This document shows, one piece after another, positions 50,124 through 59,443 of a DNA stretch of 64,000 nt. Where the stretch lies: assembly GCF_000967865.1 (NCBI RefSeq), contig NZ_JXRU01000035.1:1-64000 (forward strand), in the 5' to 3' direction. This DNA comes from Microbacterium sp. SA39 (GTDB lineage Bacteria > Actinomycetota > Actinomycetes > Actinomycetales > Microbacteriaceae). Position numbers and translations under genes: made by a program. Under the pieces are notes generated by a model. The model worked only from the letters and a program-made list of their open reading frames with translations. It was not told the origin of the DNA and searched no databases. The first letter of the stretch is position 1. The number at the start of each line of letters is the position of its first letter.

Positions 50124-51584
50124 TCAGTCGGCGGCGAGAGCTTCGACGGGCGCGACGCGCGTCGCCAGTCGCGTCGGCCTTGCAGCCGCGACGAGAGTGA
50201 GCACAGCGGTCGCCACGACGATGATCGCCACCGGCAGCCACGGGATCTGCGGGGCGACGAGACCTGCGGGCGTGAAGTCCGGCAGCGTCGGCACCGAGCC
50301 GAGCAGGGACTGCGCCGCGATCCACCCGTAGGCGACCCCGAGGACCAGCCCGGTCAGCGTCGCCGCGACGGTGATGTGCGTGGCTTCGAGCAGGACCATC
50401 GTCCGCACCTGCCGGTTGGACAGGCCGATCGAACGGAGGAGCCCCAGCTCACGGCGCCGCTGCACCACGCCGATCGTCAGGAGGTTGACCAGGCCGACGG
50501 CCGCGATGACGGCCGAGACCGCGACGAGCACCATCATGATCGCCGCGAAGGCGTCGAACGGCGCGAAGAACTCCTCCGGGATGTCTCCCGTCACCTGCCT
50601 CATCATCAGGCGCTTGGCCGATTCCAGGGCTACGGCGAACATCGTCACGAGGGTGACCCCCATCACCACACCGATCGCCATCCGCGAGGACCGCTCGGGG
50701 TAGCGCAGGGCGTTCTCCGCCGCCAGGCGGGCGGTCGCGCTCGATCCGAACATCCGACCCACCAGGCGCAGCACGGGCGGCATGAACATCACCGAGCCGA
50801 TCACCAGACCGGTGAACGACAGGATGCCGCCGAGAAACGCCACCACGACTCCGAGCGGGCTGACCAGCCCGATGACGACGCCGGCGGCGAGCAGCACGGC
50901 ACCCGAGACCAGCAAGATCCACGCGCCGATGTGCCGACTCGGCTTCGCGGCGACCTCGTCGTGCGTGCGCTCGACGGAACCGCCGAGCGCCTGGAGAGGG
51001 GTGACCGACAAGACGCGCCGCGAGCCGGCCCAGGCGGCACCCCACGTGGTGAGTGCGACGCCGATCACCGGCAGGGCGATGAACGGCCGCGCGAAAGAGA
51101 AGCCCGCCGGATCGTTGTCGATGAACTGCGCTCCGACCTGCACTCCGATGGCCGCGAGGACGAGACCGGCGAGCAGCCCGATTCCGGCACCGAGCACGCC
51201 GATGATGAATCCCTGGCGGCCGACCAGCGCCCGCTGCGAGCGGGCCGTCGCGCCGATGAGCCGCATCAGCGCGATCTGGCGCGTGCGTCCGGCGATGATC
51301 GTCGCGAAGGTGTTGGCCGTCACGATCGCCGCGACATACATCGCGACCGCGGTCAGCAGCACCGAGAGCAGCCCGACGACGACGGCGAGCGTGCCGCTGT
51401 CGCCGATGAACGGGTCGGCCTGCAGCACGGCGCCGATGTACGCGGTGACCTCGACGAGGATCACCCCGAACGCGGCCGAGAGCGCGGCGACGAGGATGCT
51501 GGCTCCCATGCCCCGGTCGCGGAGCCAGCCGAGCCGGGGCCCGGTGGCCGCCGTCTCGGGGACGACCGTGGAGACGGCGGTCAT
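50124..51584 (-). CDS. FtsX-type ABC exporter permease
   Basis: This 486-aa permease has two FtsX-like four-helix domains in tandem without the large extracellular domains of MacB/BceB. RRELGLLRSIGLSNRQVRTMVLLE is the typical coupling-helix segment. ATG 51584 overlaps the ATPase stop by 4 bp. It probably exports lipids or peptides or detoxifies the membrane with its ATPase. Confidence 0.9.
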   Translation of the reverse strand: MTAVSTVVPETAATGPRLGWLRDRGMGASILVAALSAAFGVILVEVTAYIGAVLQADPFIGDSGTLAVVVGLLSVLLTAVAMYVAAIVTANTFATIIAGRTRQIALMRLIGATARSQRALVGRQGFIIGVLGAGIGLLAGLVLAAIGVQVGAQFIDNDPAGFSFARPFIALPVIGVALTTWGAAWAGSRRVLSVTPLQALGGSVERTHDEVAAKPSRHIGAWILLVSGAVLLAAGVVIGLVSPLGVVVAFLGGILSFTGLVIGSVMFMPPVLRLVGRMFGSSATARLAAENALRYPERSSRMAIGVVMGVTLVTMFAVALESAKRLMMRQVTGDIPEEFFAPFDAFAAIMMVLVAVSAVIAAVGLVNLLTIGVVQRRRELGLLRSIGLSNRQVRTMVLLEATHITVAATLTGLVLGVAYGWIAAQSLLGSVPTLPDFTPAGLVAPQIPWLPVAIIVVATAVLTLVAAARPTRLATRVAPVEALAAD

Positions 51585-52342
51585 GCCGCCACCTCCGCAG
51601 CGAGCATGTAGGCCGAGATCTGCTCGGCGGTCTGACGCGGGTGGTCGGCGACGATGCGGCCGTCGCCCAGGTAGAGCACGCGGTCGGCGTGGCTCGCGGC
51701 GATCGCGTCGTGCGTGACCATCGCGATCGACTGGCCGTGTTCGCGGCTGGCGGAGGCGAGCAGCTGCAGCACCTCGCGTCCGGTCTTGGAGTCGAGGTTG
51801 CCGGTGGGCTCGTCGGCGAAGACCAGGTCGGGCGCGGTGGCGAGTGCCCGTGCGATCGCGACGCGCTGCTGCTGCCCTCCGGAGAGCTGGTGGGGGCGGT
51901 GGTTCAGGCGCGCACCGAGGCCGAGCGAATCGATGAGTCCGTCGATGCGGGCCCGCTCGATCGCGCTCGGACGTCGGCCGTCGAGCTCGAACGGCAGCAT
52001 GATGTTGCCCAGCGCGTCGAGGGTCGGCACGAGGTTGAACGCCTGGAAGATGAACCCCACGCGGCGACGGCGCAGGATCGTGAGGTCGAGGTCGGAGAGT
52101 CCCGTGATGTCGGTGTCGCCGATCCAGGCGCGTCCCTCGGTGGGGCTGTCGAGTCCCGCCATGATGTGCATGAGCGTGGACTTGCCGGAGCCGGACGGCC
52201 CCATGATGGCGGTGAACTGCCCCCGGCGGATGCCGACGCTCACGCCGTCGAGCGCATGCACGGTCCCTTCACCGGAGCCGTAGGTCTTCGTGAGGTGCTG
52301 GACGCGGGCCGCGAGGCCGAGGTCGCTGGTCGTGATCTCCAT
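51581..52342 (-). CDS. ABC ATPase (LolD/MacB family)
   Basis: This 253-aa ATPase has Walker [10 protein letters not shown], signature LSGGQQQR and Walker [17 protein letters not shown], the last being typical of the MacB/LolD/BceA family that works with FtsX-like permeases. ATG 52342 opens MEITTSD. The two-component genes lie just upstream, so this is probably an antibiotic- or stress-responsive exporter. Confidence 0.93.
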   Translation of the reverse strand: MEITTSDLGLAARVQHLTKTYGSGEGTVHALDGVSVGIRRGQFTAIMGPSGSGKSTLMHIMAGLDSPTEGRAWIGDTDITGLSDLDLTILRRRRVGFIFQAFNLVPTLDALGNIMLPFELDGRRPSAIERARIDGLIDSLGLGARLNHRPHQLSGGQQQRVAIARALATAPDLVFADEPTGNLDSKTGREVLQLLASASREHGQSIAMVTHDAIAASHADRVLYLGDGRIVADHPRQTAEQISAYMLAAEVAA

Positions 52343-52436
52343 ACCTCTGACGCTATTTCGGGCGTGCGCCCCGCCGCGTCGCCCGGCAGAGGCATCCCTC
52401 GTACATCGCAAGGATGATCGCGCACTCCCGCCGAGC

Positions 52437-52503
52437 GGCCCCTCTGCGCGCGAGCCGCCCCTCTGTGCTCGTTCGCAAGGGGCCGGTTCGCGCAGAAGGG
52501 GCC
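52437..52503. terminator. Long inverted repeat after the response regulator
   Basis: GGCCCCTCTGCGCG at 52437 is answered by CGCGCAGAAGGGGCC ending at 52503, with GCCCCTCTGTGC and GCAAGGGGCC inside that can pair alternatively. It lies between the two-component operon and the ABC gene and probably acts as terminator or attenuator. Confidence 0.55.
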
Positions 52504-52531
52504 GGGTCGGCGAGGTAGAGGAAGGGACAGA

Positions 52532-53167
52532 TCAGGCGAGGCCGTGCTCGAACGCGAAGACGACGAGCTGCACTCGGTCCCGGAGCGCGAGCTTGGTGAG
52601 GATGCGGCTGATGTGGGTCTTCACCGTGGCCTCGCTCAGGTACTCGCGGCCGGCGATCTCGGCGTTCGACAGCCCCCGTGCGGCGAGCGCGAAGATCTCC
52701 TTCTCCCGGTCGGTGAGATCGGAGAACCGGGCGGGAACCGGTTTCGGGGCCTTCGCGAAGTGCTCGAACAGCGTGCGGGTGGCGGATGCCGCGATCACAC
52801 TCGAACCGGCGTGCACGGTGCGGATCGCCGCCAGCAGGAACTCCGGATCCGCGTCTTTCAAGAGGAAGCCGCTGGCGCCCTGACGGATGGCGCGCGCCGC
52901 CGCTTCGTCGAGGTCGAACGTCGTGAGCATGACGATGCGCGGAGGCGCGGGACGGGAGAGGATCTCCGCCGTCGCGGTGAGCCCGTCCATGACCGGCATC
53001 CGGATATCCATCAGCACCACGTCGGGCCGGCTGGCGCGCACGACCTCGAGCGCCTCCTGCCCGTCGCCCGCCTCGCCGACCACTTCGAGGTCGGGCTGGG
53101 AGGCGACGAGCATACGGATGCCGGCGCGGAAGAGCGACTGATCGTCGACGAGGACGACTCTGATCAT
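52532..53167 (-). CDS. NarL/FixJ-type response regulator
   Basis: This 211-aa regulator has a receiver domain (VVLVDDQ, phosphoacceptor Asp54 in VLMDIRMP, KDAD) and a LuxR HTH (LTDREKEIFALAARGLSNAEIA, VKTHISRILTKL). It should control the ABC exporter downstream. It is paired with the histidine kinase upstream, 28 bp away. Confidence 0.93.
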   Translation of the reverse strand: MIRVVLVDDQSLFRAGIRMLVASQPDLEVVGEAGDGQEALEVVRASRPDVVLMDIRMPVMDGLTATAEILSRPAPPRIVMLTTFDLDEAAARAIRQGASGFLLKDADPEFLLAAIRTVHAGSSVIAASATRTLFEHFAKAPKPVPARFSDLTDREKEIFALAARGLSNAEIAGREYLSEATVKTHISRILTKLALRDRVQLVVFAFEHGLA

Positions 53168-53195
53168 GCGTGCTCTCCCTGGTTCGTCGAACACC

Positions 53196-54389
53196 TCATC
53201 CGTCGAGCCCGGACTCGGCGGGGGCGATGGGGAGAGAGCCGCGGACGACGAACTGGGCCCCACGGCGTTCGGCTTGCAGACTACCGCCGACGAGCTGCGC
53301 GCGCTCGCGCATGCCGATGAGTCCATGGCCCCCGGGCACAGTCGCCGCCTCCGCCGAGATCGTGTTGCGCACCTCGATGTCGACCTTGTCCGGCAGCCAT
53401 GCGAGGCGCACGTGGACGGTGCCGTCGCCGTGCCGGATCGCGTTGGTGAGAGCCTCCTGCAGGATGCGATACACCGCCAGCTGGATCGCCCCCGGCGGCT
53501 CGCCCGGCGGCACCGGGTCGATCGTGACGAGCGCTTCGACGCCCGCCTGCCGCACCTGGGCGAACAGCGTCTCGAGGTCGGCGAGCGTGGGCTGCGGGCC
53601 GTCACCCTGGCGGTGGCGCAGCTGCGTGAGCAGCATCCGTACGTCGCTGAGCGCGCCACGGGCGGTCTGCGCGATGGTGCCAAGGGCCTCGGTGGCGACC
53701 TCCGGCTGCGCAGCGGCGGCATAGCGGGCACCGTCGGCCTGCGCGATGACGACCGCGAGCGAATGGGCGACGATGTCGTGCATGTCGCGGGCGATGCGCA
53801 CGCGCTCCTGCTCCTCGGCGGCGAGCGACTCGGCCTGCAGCTGCGCGGCACGGGTGCGGCGGGATCGCAGCACGACCCGCCAGAGCAGACCGCAGACCCA
53901 CGCGAAACCGAGCGCGAGCACCGAGACCGCGAGCAGCAGAGTGCCGGCGGTGAGCTGCTCCCACCCCGTTCCGGTGCCGAGCTGCACCCCGCTGACGAAG
54001 ACCATGTAGAGCGCGGCGGTGAGTCCGCCGATCAGCGCGGACGCGAACCCCCACCAGAGCACGCGGCGGGTGCCCCACGCCGAGGTCGCGTAGAGGACCA
54101 GGAGGATGGCGAGGTCGATCGGCAGCGGGCCGAAGCCGGCGATCATCTGCAGCACGGCCCCGGCCCAGGCGGCTGCGAGCGCCAGGCCGGGTGCGAGGCG
54201 GCCGATCGCGACGCCGCCGAACATCAGCACACCGGCGAACACCACCGAGGCGACCGCCATGCCGGTGATCTCGACGTTGCCGGTCCCCGGGCCGTAGAAC
54301 ACGACGGAGGTCGGCGTCAGGACGAGGAAGAGCAGCACCGCCCCGATGATGTCGAGGACCAGTGCCGTGCGGGAGAGCGGGCGGATCAC
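53196..54389 (-). CDS. NarL-type sensor histidine kinase
   Basis: This 397-aa kinase has an N-terminal block of about five hydrophobic helices with little extracytoplasmic loop. A HisKA_3 domain with the phosphorylated His in RIARDMHDIVAHSL and a GHKL ATPase (LTNAIRHGDGT, GHGLIGMRERA) follow. Such intramembrane-type sensors often detect envelope damage or the partner exporter's state. The start is a GTG at 54389. Confidence 0.92.
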   Translation of the reverse strand: MIRPLSRTALVLDIIGAVLLFLVLTPTSVVFYGPGTGNVEITGMAVASVVFAGVLMFGGVAIGRLAPGLALAAAWAGAVLQMIAGFGPLPIDLAILLVLYATSAWGTRRVLWWGFASALIGGLTAALYMVFVSGVQLGTGTGWEQLTAGTLLLAVSVLALGFAWVCGLLWRVVLRSRRTRAAQLQAESLAAEEQERVRIARDMHDIVAHSLAVVIAQADGARYAAAAQPEVATEALGTIAQTARGALSDVRMLLTQLRHRQGDGPQPTLADLETLFAQVRQAGVEALVTIDPVPPGEPPGAIQLAVYRILQEALTNAIRHGDGTVHVRLAWLPDKVDIEVRNTISAEAATVPGGHGLIGMRERAQLVGGSLQAERRGAQFVVRGSLPIAPAESGLDG

Positions 54390-54447
54390 TCCCCCACGCT
54401 ACGCGAGCGTCTGCGCCCCGGCATCCGTCGAGAGATGTATCCCGGCG

Positions 54448-55239
54448 CTATGCGCGGCAGACGATCTCGCCGTGCGGGACGAGGTACCACCCATCGCCGT
54501 CGTCAGCCCAACGCCGCCAGGCATCACTGATGTCCTGCAGGTCTGCCGCCGTGGCCATGCCGCTGCCGACGAGCTGACGCGCGAGCGCGGACTCGACGAT
54601 CCGGTCGGCCCACATCCCGCCCCACCACGCGCGCTCGTCGGGAGACGCGTAGCACCAGGTGGATGCCGTCGCCGTGACGTCCTCGAAGCCGGCGGCTCGC
54701 GCCCAGGACAGCAGTCGTCGACCGGCATCCGGTTCTCCGCCGTTGGCTCGCGCGGCCGCCCGGTAGAGCGCCAGCCATCGGTCGAGCTCAGGAAGCACCG
54801 GGAACCAGATGAATCCGGCATAGTCGGCGTCTCGCGCCGCGACGATGCCGCCGGGCACCGTCACGCGACGCATCTCGCGGAGCGCCTGCACCGGGTCGCC
54901 GACGTGCTGCAGCACCTGATGCGCGTGCACGACGTCGAACGAGTCGTCGGCGAAGCTCAGCGCGTGGACGTCCTCCACGGAGAAGTCGACGTTCGTCACT
55001 CCGCGGGCCGCGGCGAGCTCGCGCGACAGCGAGAGCGCCGCATCGTCGATCTCGGTCGCCGTGACGTGTGCGACGACCCCGGCGAAGTCGACGGTGATGC
55101 TTCCGGGACCCGCGCCGACGTCGAGGAGTCGGGTCGCGGGCGTGAGGTGCGGCCGCAGGTAGGCGGCGGAGTTCTCGATATCGCGCACGCTGTGCGACCG
55201 GAGGACGGATTCGTGGTGTCCGTGGGTGTACGAGGCCAT
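54448..55239 (-). CDS. SAM-dependent methyltransferase (class I)
   Basis: This 263-aa protein has motif I LLDVGAGPGSITVDFA, the acidic ATEIDD after strand 2 and FDVVHAHQVLQHV, the UbiE/type 11 methyltransferase pattern. The substrate cannot be inferred. It is cotranscribed with the P-loop kinase gene upstream, from which it is separated by 19 bp. Confidence 0.88.
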   Translation of the reverse strand: MASYTHGHHESVLRSHSVRDIENSAAYLRPHLTPATRLLDVGAGPGSITVDFAGVVAHVTATEIDDAALSLSRELAAARGVTNVDFSVEDVHALSFADDSFDVVHAHQVLQHVGDPVQALREMRRVTVPGGIVAARDADYAGFIWFPVLPELDRWLALYRAAARANGGEPDAGRRLLSWARAAGFEDVTATASTWCYASPDERAWWGGMWADRIVESALARQLVGSGMATAADLQDISDAWRRWADDGDGWYLVPHGEIVCRA

Positions 55240-55258
55240 GCTTCAGTCTGGCAGGGGC

Positions 55259-56314
55259 TCAGCCTGCCAGGTGCGCCACGATCAGCGCGGCGACCTCCGC
55301 CACCGTCGAACCTGTGGTCTCGACCAGCACCTCCCCCTCGCGCAGGGGCTCCTGCCGCTGGCGCATCGCTGTCGCGACGACGCCCTCGACCACTTCGCGC
55401 GATGCCCCGATCAGGTCGTCGCCGATCACGCGCGGACCGTCGCCACCGACCCTCCGGCGGACTCGATCACGCGTAGTCGAGGCGTCGGCGTGGAGCCGGA
55501 CGAAGAGCACGTCGGCGCCAGGGAACGCGGCACGCACGTCTGAGGGGGCGATCTCGAACGGCGCCGCTACGATCGTCGTGCGTGCGCCCGCACCGGAGAA
55601 GAGGCGGTGCAGCGCCGCGACGTTCCCGGCTCCGACTTCGTGGTCGATGTTCCACCGGAACCCGAGTTGAGCGGCGTCGATGAATCCGGTGCGCTCCCCC
55701 TTCTCCCAGCGCGCGCTCGCGATCTCCCACCCGACCATCGAGGCGCCGGCGCAGCGGGGACCCGTGAGCCAGATCACTCGCCCGGATGCCGCCTCGACTG
55801 TGCGAGCAGGCGCCGCCTCCGCGACACCGGCTCCCCAACGCGCGAGCACGGTGGCCGCGGTCTCCTCCACGGAGTGGCCGTCAGTCGGAATGCGGGCCCA
55901 GGAGGCATATGCGTCGCGCGTCTCCCGCGAGCCGACGGCGAGCGCGTTCTCGAGCTGCGCGCTCGTCCAGCCGCGGGGAGCCAACCGCTCCCGCCTCGTC
56001 GCCTCATCGGCATCCAGCCAGAGGGCGACGGTCGGATGGCCGTTGCCCGAGAGAGCCTCGGCCGGATCGGCCACGCCCGACACGATCAGGCGCTCCGCCC
56101 CGGCGACAGCGAACCGCGCAGCGATGAGCGCGAGAGCCGTCTCCTTCAGCTGCCAGCGATCCGTGTCACCGTCCGGGCCGGGATAGCACATGCCCAGCTG
56201 ATCGATGTCGACGTAGCCGAGGCGCACGCCGTCGGCGGCGAGCTGCTGCGCGATCGCCCACGCGACCGTGCTCTTGCCCACGCCGGGCACGCCGGCCAGT
56301 CGCAGCAGATCCAT
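55259..56314 (-). CDS. Tandem P-loop kinase-like protein
   Basis: This 351-aa protein contains two nucleoside-kinase-like P-loop domains. The first has a normal Walker A GVPGVGKST at residues 8-16. The second (about residue 182 onward) has GPRCAGAS in the same place, without the catalytic lysine, so it should be inactive or regulatory. Both have the LWLDADEATRRERL / VRLHADASTTRDRV lid-type segment. ATG 56314 was chosen because it directly precedes the first strand. The phosphorylated substrate is unknown. Confidence 0.8.
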   Translation of the reverse strand: MDLLRLAGVPGVGKSTVAWAIAQQLAADGVRLGYVDIDQLGMCYPGPDGDTDRWQLKETALALIAARFAVAGAERLIVSGVADPAEALSGNGHPTVALWLDADEATRRERLAPRGWTSAQLENALAVGSRETRDAYASWARIPTDGHSVEETAATVLARWGAGVAEAAPARTVEAASGRVIWLTGPRCAGASMVGWEIASARWEKGERTGFIDAAQLGFRWNIDHEVGAGNVAALHRLFSGAGARTTIVAAPFEIAPSDVRAAFPGADVLFVRLHADASTTRDRVRRRVGGDGPRVIGDDLIGASREVVEGVVATAMRQRQEPLREGEVLVETTGSTVAEVAALIVAHLAG

Positions 56315-56361
56315 GCGCCCAGTCTGACAGGACGGCCTCACGACCACGCGGAGCGCTCAGG

Positions 56362-57516
56362 TCAGCGCAGGTCGAGCACGGCGCGCCGGATGCTCTCGCG
56401 ATCGGGCTTGCCGGAAGCGAGCACTGCCAGCTCGTCGACGATGATCAGGCGGGCCGGACGCGCATGCTTGCCCAGCTCATCGCCGACGGCGTCACGCGCC
56501 TGCTCCAGCTGCTCTCCTTCGCTCCGACGGAGAACCTCGCCCCGCGCGACGACGATCACCGAGGCCTCGCCCCAGCGTTCGTCGTCGATGCCGACCACGA
56601 CCGCCTCGTGAAGGCCCGGGACGCGCCGGACGATGCGCTCGACGCGGTCGAGCGAGATGTTGATCCCGCCGGAGACGATCACGTTGTCGGCGCGCCCGTG
56701 CACGCGCACGACGCCATCCTCCACGAGCCCGAGATCTCCGGTCCGGTACCAGCGGATGCCGTGCTCGTCACGCAGGAACGTCCGGGCGGTCAGCGTCCTG
56801 TCCTCGAGGTAGCCCTCGGCGAGCATCGGGCCCGCGATGCGCAGTTCACCGTCGACGGCACGCACTGTGACCGACTCGAGAGGCACTCCGTCGTACACGC
56901 ATCCGCCGCTGGTCTCGGTGGAGCCGTAGGTGCGCACGAGTCTCACGCCGAGATCGGCAGCCCGCTCGCGGAGTGGCTCCGGGAGTGACTGTCCGCCGAC
57001 GAGGATCGCCCGGTACGCCTGGAGCGCGGCGCGCACGGCGGTGTCGTCGGCGGCGTCGAGCAGCGTCGCGACCTGCGCAGGAACGAGGGAGGTGAACAGC
57101 TCGGGGAGGCCGGCGCCCGGCGCGGGCCTCAACATCGCCAGGGTCGCCTCGGCGAACGACACCGGCGAGAACCGCCCGTCGATGGACGAAGGTTCGGTGC
57201 CGGCCAGAATCGATCGCACGAGCACCTGCAGCCCCGCGACGTACCCTGTCGGCAGCGCGAGCAGCCATCGCCCACTGCCGATGCGGGACGCGGTCGCCTC
57301 GGCGCTCGACCGCAGCGCCTCGGCGCTCAGGGCAACCCGCTTCGGGATGCCGCTCGACCCCGAGGTCGCTATCACGGCGGCGATGCCGTCGGGCACCTCG
57401 GTCGGGGCGTCGGCCAGCATGCCGAACCCCAGCGCCGCACGGCCGTCGAGAGCGCGGGCGAGCGCGCGGCGCACCTCTGCCGGATCGTCGGTTTCCGTCG
57501 GGATCAGTGCGGCCAT
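56362..57516 (-). CDS. menE: o-Succinylbenzoate-CoA ligase
   Basis: This 384-aa acyl-adenylating enzyme activates o-succinylbenzoate with ATP and CoA for menaquinone synthesis. The A3 loop (TSGSSGIPK), YGSTETSGG, YRTGDLG and the C-terminal catalytic lysine in ASGKPDR are present. It is shorter than E. coli MenE, which is usual for actinobacteria. menB lies upstream on the same strand and menC is at 61783, supporting the assignment. Confidence 0.92.
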   Translation of the reverse strand: MAALIPTETDDPAEVRRALARALDGRAALGFGMLADAPTEVPDGIAAVIATSGSSGIPKRVALSAEALRSSAEATASRIGSGRWLLALPTGYVAGLQVLVRSILAGTEPSSIDGRFSPVSFAEATLAMLRPAPGAGLPELFTSLVPAQVATLLDAADDTAVRAALQAYRAILVGGQSLPEPLRERAADLGVRLVRTYGSTETSGGCVYDGVPLESVTVRAVDGELRIAGPMLAEGYLEDRTLTARTFLRDEHGIRWYRTGDLGLVEDGVVRVHGRADNVIVSGGINISLDRVERIVRRVPGLHEAVVVGIDDERWGEASVIVVARGEVLRRSEGEQLEQARDAVGDELGKHARPARLIIVDELAVLASGKPDRESIRRAVLDLR

Positions 57517-57528
57517 GGGGCCCCGCCC

Positions 57529-58242
57529 TCAGCGTCCATACGAGCCCCCGAACCGCATCCGCTCCATCGACTTGAAATAGCCCTTTCTCAGGGCCCGCTC
57601 CGCGCTGTCCTTCGCTGTCGAAAAAAAGTCCTTCTCGGACTTGGACAGCCCGACCGCGTCCATCTTGCGGTGAAGCAGCGCGAGAGTGCAGCACAGATCG
57701 GCAGCCTGGAAGAGGCTGTACTCGGATGGCACCACCTTGCGTACCTCCACTCCATCGAGCAACGCATTGAAGACGCTGTTGACGAGTGTGGTGATCTCCT
57801 TCTGACCGTTGTCGTAGTAAATGACGATTCCGTCCCACGAGGTGAAGAAGGCGTAGTTGCCGCGAATGAAGGCACCGAGTTCACGCGACATGGCACCGAC
57901 GAGAGCGTCCGAGTTCTCCAACGCGCGCTTGTCAAAAACCCATGCATGATGAGAAATGCCGCAGACGCGCACGAAGTCGACCAGCACGCGGAAGATGGAG
58001 CGACGGTCGGGCAGATCGAGCCAGCGGTAGTCCTGCTCACGACGGATCAGCGGTCCGGTGTGAATGGCATGATCAGGCGCGAAGCCTCGGTCGCGAAGCG
58101 CTCCGTGAATGCGATCGAGGTGACCCGATATGTCATCGCTCTGGTCATGCATCACGATGCTCAGGACGTAGAACGGCGAATGGGGGGCGACTGGACCGAA
58201 ATCCCCGGATTCATCGATGAAGATACTGAGTTCTCGCGCCAC
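57529..58242 (-). CDS. DUF3800 protein
   Basis: This 237-aa protein begins with the DUF3800 signature IFIDESGDFG and later has SLFQAADLCCTLALLH. The Asp/Glu residues suggest an RNase H-like nuclease fold. DUF3800 proteins turn up in defence islands and mobile elements, and their function is unknown. Base and codon use (AAATAC-, TTTC-rich stretches) is lower in GC than its men neighbours, suggesting insertion. The GTG at 58242 has a poor ribosome site. Confidence 0.82.
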   Translation of the reverse strand: MARELSIFIDESGDFGPVAPHSPFYVLSIVMHDQSDDISGHLDRIHGALRDRGFAPDHAIHTGPLIRREQDYRWLDLPDRRSIFRVLVDFVRVCGISHHAWVFDKRALENSDALVGAMSRELGAFIRGNYAFFTSWDGIVIYYDNGQKEITTLVNSVFNALLDGVEVRKVVPSEYSLFQAADLCCTLALLHRKMDAVGLSKSEKDFFSTAKDSAERALRKGYFKSMERMRFGGSYGR

Positions 58243-58268
58243 CCGCTCAGGCCCCCGAAAATGCAGTC

Positions 58269-58289
58269 AGGCGGGGGATGTCCCCGCCT
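58269..58289 (-). terminator. menB terminator hairpin
   Basis: AGGCGGGG (58269-58276) pairs with CCCCGCCT (58282-58289) around a 5-nt loop. It lies 66 bp past the menB stop and separates menB from the DUF3800 gene, so menE may no longer be cotranscribed with menB. Confidence 0.6.
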
Positions 58290-58354
58290 AAAGGGTGGAC
58301 CAGGGCCTCACGGCCAGCCCAGCATCTCGATTCTACCACCCGCGACGTTCGATC

Positions 58355-59287
58355 TCAGTAGTGCCAGGGGAATGACGACCAGTCGGCGTCGCGCTTCTCG
58401 AGGAACGAGTCGCGTCCCTCGACGGCCTCGTCCGTGCCGTAGGCCAAGCGCGTCGCCTCTCCGGCGAACACCTGCTGACCCACCAGACCGTCGTCGACCG
58501 CGTTGAAGGCGAACTTCAGCATGCGGATGGCCGTGGGCGACTTGGTGAGCACGGTGCGCGCCATCTTCAGCGCCTCCCGCTCGAGGTCGGCGTGCGGCAC
58601 GACCCGGTTCACTGCTCCGGCCTCGTACGCGCGCTGAGCCGAGTACTCCTCGGCGAGGAAGAACACCTCGCGCGCGAACTTCTGCCCGGTCTGCCTGGCC
58701 ATGTAGGCGGAGCCGTATCCGGCGTCGAAGCTGCCGACGTCGGCATCCGTCTGCTTGAAGCGCGCCTCTTCGGCAGAGGCGATGGTCAGGTCGCACACCA
58801 CATGCAGGGAGTGCCCGCCGCCGGCCGCCCATCCGGGGACGACCGCGATGACCACCTTCGGCATGAAGCGGATGAGGCGCTGCACCTCGAGGATGTGCAG
58901 GCGGCCGCCGCGCGCGCGCGTTTCGTCTCGCTCTGCTCGCTCAACGACCGATTGCTCCGATTCGGAGTACTTGTAGCCGTCGCGCCCACGGATGCGCTGA
59001 TCGCCGCCCGAGCAGAACGCCCATCCGCCGTCCTTCGGACTCGGCCCGTTGCCGGTCAGCAGCACCGCGCCGATGCGCGAGTCCTGACGGGCGATGTCGA
59101 GGGCCCGGTACAACTCGTCGACCGTGTGCGGGCGAAACGCGTTGCGCACCTCGGGACGGTTGAACGCGATGCGTGCGACGCCGCCGTCGTGCGTGACGTG
59201 CGCGGTGATGTCGGTGTAGTCCTCGGCACCGGGCGCGAGCACCCATTCGGCCGGATCGAAGAGGTCGGAGACGAATGCGCTGGTCAC
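58355..59287 (-). CDS. menB: 1,4-Dihydroxy-2-naphthoyl-CoA synthase
   Basis: This 310-aa crotonase-fold enzyme closes the naphthoate ring in menaquinone synthesis. CSGGDQRIRGRDGY, GWAAGGGHSLHVVCDLT, RFKQTDADVGSFDAGYGSAY and MLKFAFNAVDDGLVGQQVFAGEATR are hallmark MenB segments. Residues about 112-123 (QSVVERAERDET) are encoded by the dispersed repeat and fill the flexible loop before GRLHILEV. The GTG at 59287 was chosen; the ribosome site is weak. Confidence 0.95.
   Translation of the reverse strand: MTSAFVSDLFDPAEWVLAPGAEDYTDITAHVTHDGGVARIAFNRPEVRNAFRPHTVDELYRALDIARQDSRIGAVLLTGNGPSPKDGGWAFCSGGDQRIRGRDGYKYSESEQSVVERAERDETRARGGRLHILEVQRLIRFMPKVVIAVVPGWAAGGGHSLHVVCDLTIASAEEARFKQTDADVGSFDAGYGSAYMARQTGQKFAREVFFLAEEYSAQRAYEAGAVNRVVPHADLEREALKMARTVLTKSPTAIRMLKFAFNAVDDGLVGQQVFAGEATRLAYGTDEAVEGRDSFLEKRDADWSSFPWHY
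58917..58950. repeat. Dispersed repeat copy inside menB
   Basis: GCGTTTCGTCTCGCTCTGCT followed by CGCTCAACGACCG lies in frame in menB. It encodes a short charged peptide in a surface loop of the enzyme and leaves the catalytic residues untouched. Confidence 0.88.
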
Positions 59288-59443
59288 AGCATCCACCCTA
59301 TTCCTCGCCCTCCCGTAACGAGGGAGCGCCGCCTTCCGAGGGAAGCCGGCCTCCGAGGTGCGGTAGAGCTCGCGAGGCCTGGCCTCGTCGGTCTTCCTCT
59401 TGCTCGTCAGGTACCCGCTGCGCGGCCGAAATAGGGTGAGGAC

